Shown: positions 7,704 through 8,715 of the stretch, one piece after another | How the letters are laid out: each line of letters starts with the position of its first letter | Numbering within the stretch: the first letter of the stretch is position 1 | Source: Lachnospiraceae bacterium | GTDB lineage: Bacteria; Bacillota_A; Clostridia; Lachnospirales; Lachnospiraceae | Direction: 5' to 3' | Assembly: GCA_017958245.1 (NCBI GenBank) | Contig: JAGDDC010000269.1 | Span: 1 to 8,715, forward strand | Length of the DNA stretch: 8,715 nt | Notes under the pieces: model-generated | What the model was told of the DNA's origin: nothing | Databases searched by the model: none | Seen by the model: the letters and a program-made list of their open reading frames with translations, nothing else | Program-made: the position numbers and the translations under genes

Positions 7704-8715
7704 ATGAGAGATATAGACATAGTTATAATCGGCGGAGGGCCGGCGGGCCTTGCTGCTGCGATCTCCGCGAGGGAGAGCGGCATAAAGGACATCTTGATAC
7801 TCGAGAGGGACAGGGAGCTTGGCGGCATCTTAAACCAGTGCATACACAACGGTTTTGGACTTCACACCTTCGGTGAGGAGCTCACGGGGCCGGAGTATGC
7901 TTCGCGCTTCGTAAAGAAGGTGCAGGAGCTTGGCATTGAGTATATGCTCGGCACGATGGTCATAGACATAGACTCGGGCAAGAAGATCACCGCCATGAAC
8001 AGGACGGAGGGCCTTTTTGAGATACAGGCGAAGGCGGTCGTACTTGCGATGGGCTGCAGGGAGAGAGCGAGAGGCGCTTTAAACATACCGGGATTCAGGC
8101 CCGCGGGGATATATTCCGCGGGGACGGCGCAGAGGCTCGTGAACATGGAGGGATATATGCCCGGACGCGAGGTCGTGATACTCGGATCGGGCGATATAGG
8201 TCTCATCATGGCGAGGCGAATGACGCTCGAGGGCGCGAAGGTCAAGGTGGTCGCGGAGCTTATGCCGTACTCGGGCGGCTTGAAGAGGAACATAGTCCAG
8301 TGCCTCGACGACTACGGGATACCGCTGAAGCTGAGCCACACCGTTGTAGACATAAAGGGCAAGGAGAGGGTGACCGGCGTCACCATAGCTCAGGTCGACG
8401 AGAAGGGAAAGCCCATAGCGGGCACCGAGGAGGACTACGACTGCGACACGCTGCTCCTTTCCTGCGGACTCATACCCGAGAACGAGCTCTCGAGAGGCAT
8501 GGGACTTGTGATGGAGCCCGTGACGAACGGACCGAGGGTGGCCGAGAACCTTGAGACGAGCATCAGAGGGGTGTTCGCGTGTGGCAACGTGCTCCACGTG
8601 CACGACCTCGTTGACTTTGTCTCAGAGGAGGCTCGAAATGCGGGCAGGAACGCCGCGAGGTTTGTGAAAAACGAGGAGGAGACCCGCGAGGGAGACAGGA
8701 TCATAAAGCTTGAGG
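7704..8715 (+). CDS. FAD/NAD-dependent oxidoreductase, partner of the GlpA-like dehydrogenase (3' end missing)
   Basis: The frame is open from the ATG at 7704 to the right edge, giving 337 residues with no stop, so the gene is cut by the window. This is a two-dinucleotide-domain flavoprotein. GGGPAG at 10-15 binds FAD and Glu34 follows strand two. GSGDIG at 161-166 is a second Rossmann motif with Glu185 after its strand, which favours NAD over NADP. FACGNVLHVHDLVDFV (291-306) is the C-terminal FAD contact. Cysteines 46 (GGILNQC), 118 (AMGCRER) and 254 (LSCG) stand alone; there is no redox-active CxxC of the thioredoxin-reductase kind. Genes of this type follow glpK and a BFD-containing dehydrogenase in several anaerobes (Thermotoga and clostridia, from memory). 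They are often followed by a small DUF1667 protein, which would lie beyond the window. It likely links electrons from the GlpA-like subunit to NAD, a role inferred from motifs and context. Confidence 0.88.
   Translation, partial: MRDIDIVIIGGGPAGLAAAISARESGIKDILILERDRELGGILNQCIHNGFGLHTFGEELTGPEYASRFVKKVQELGIEYMLGTMVIDIDSGKKITAMNRTEGLFEIQAKAVVLAMGCRERARGALNIPGFRPAGIYSAGTAQRLVNMEGYMPGREVVILGSGDIGLIMARRMTLEGAKVKVVAELMPYSGGLKRNIVQCLDDYGIPLKLSHTVVDIKGKERVTGVTIAQVDEKGKPIAGTEEDYDCDTLLLSCGLIPENELSRGMGLVMEPVTNGPRVAENLETSIRGVFACGNVLHVHDLVDFVSEEARNAGRNAARFVKNEEETREGDRIIKLE

Noticed and set aside
8079..8603. Minus-strand open frame of 174 codons opposite the last flavoprotein
   Set aside because: It is opposite a confident flavoprotein gene, and its translation is rich in His, Arg and Leu without any motif.

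Overview
The window is a compact, one-strand stretch of what looks like a clostridial (Firmicutes) anaerobe chromosome. That assignment rests on the purine-rich Shine-Dalgarno sites (AGAGGAG, GGAGGT, AAGGAGG), the heavy use of AGG/AGA for arginine and ATA for isoleucine in a moderately GC-rich sequence, a glycerol kinase of clostridial flavour, and a glycerol-3-phosphate oxidation module of the soluble type found in anaerobes. All seven genes are on the + strand. No RNA gene, mobile element, CRISPR array or convincing intrinsic terminator is visible, and both edges cut through genes.

Left half (2-4618): the 3' part of a large, probably secreted or lipid-anchored protein of unknown function is followed by an ABC-2 type ABC transporter. 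The transporter consists of one ATPase with a TTG start, a first permease whose start overlaps the ATPase stop by four bases (ATGA), and a second, different permease 34 bp further on. Each permease has one N-terminal membrane helix, a large outside domain and a C-terminal membrane block. The natural reading is an exporter made of a heterodimeric membrane channel, one ATPase and an extracytoplasmic accessory protein. The cargo is unknown.

Right half (4647-8715): glycerol kinase (glpK) starts 28 bp after the second permease. It is followed by a GlpA-like FAD dehydrogenase with a C-terminal BFD-like cysteine domain, then by a second flavoprotein with two Rossmann motifs that runs off the right edge. 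Together they would phosphorylate glycerol and oxidise glycerol 3-phosphate to dihydroxyacetone phosphate, with the second flavoprotein probably passing electrons to or from NAD. This differs from the membrane-linked GlpABC or GlpD arrangement of respiring bacteria.

The best candidates for something under-described are the exporter with its large accessory protein and the electron path of the two-flavoprotein dehydrogenase. Gaps between genes are short (at most 74 bp). The only regulatory hints are a small perfect dyad just before the glpK ribosome site and a 9-bp word shared by two gaps.
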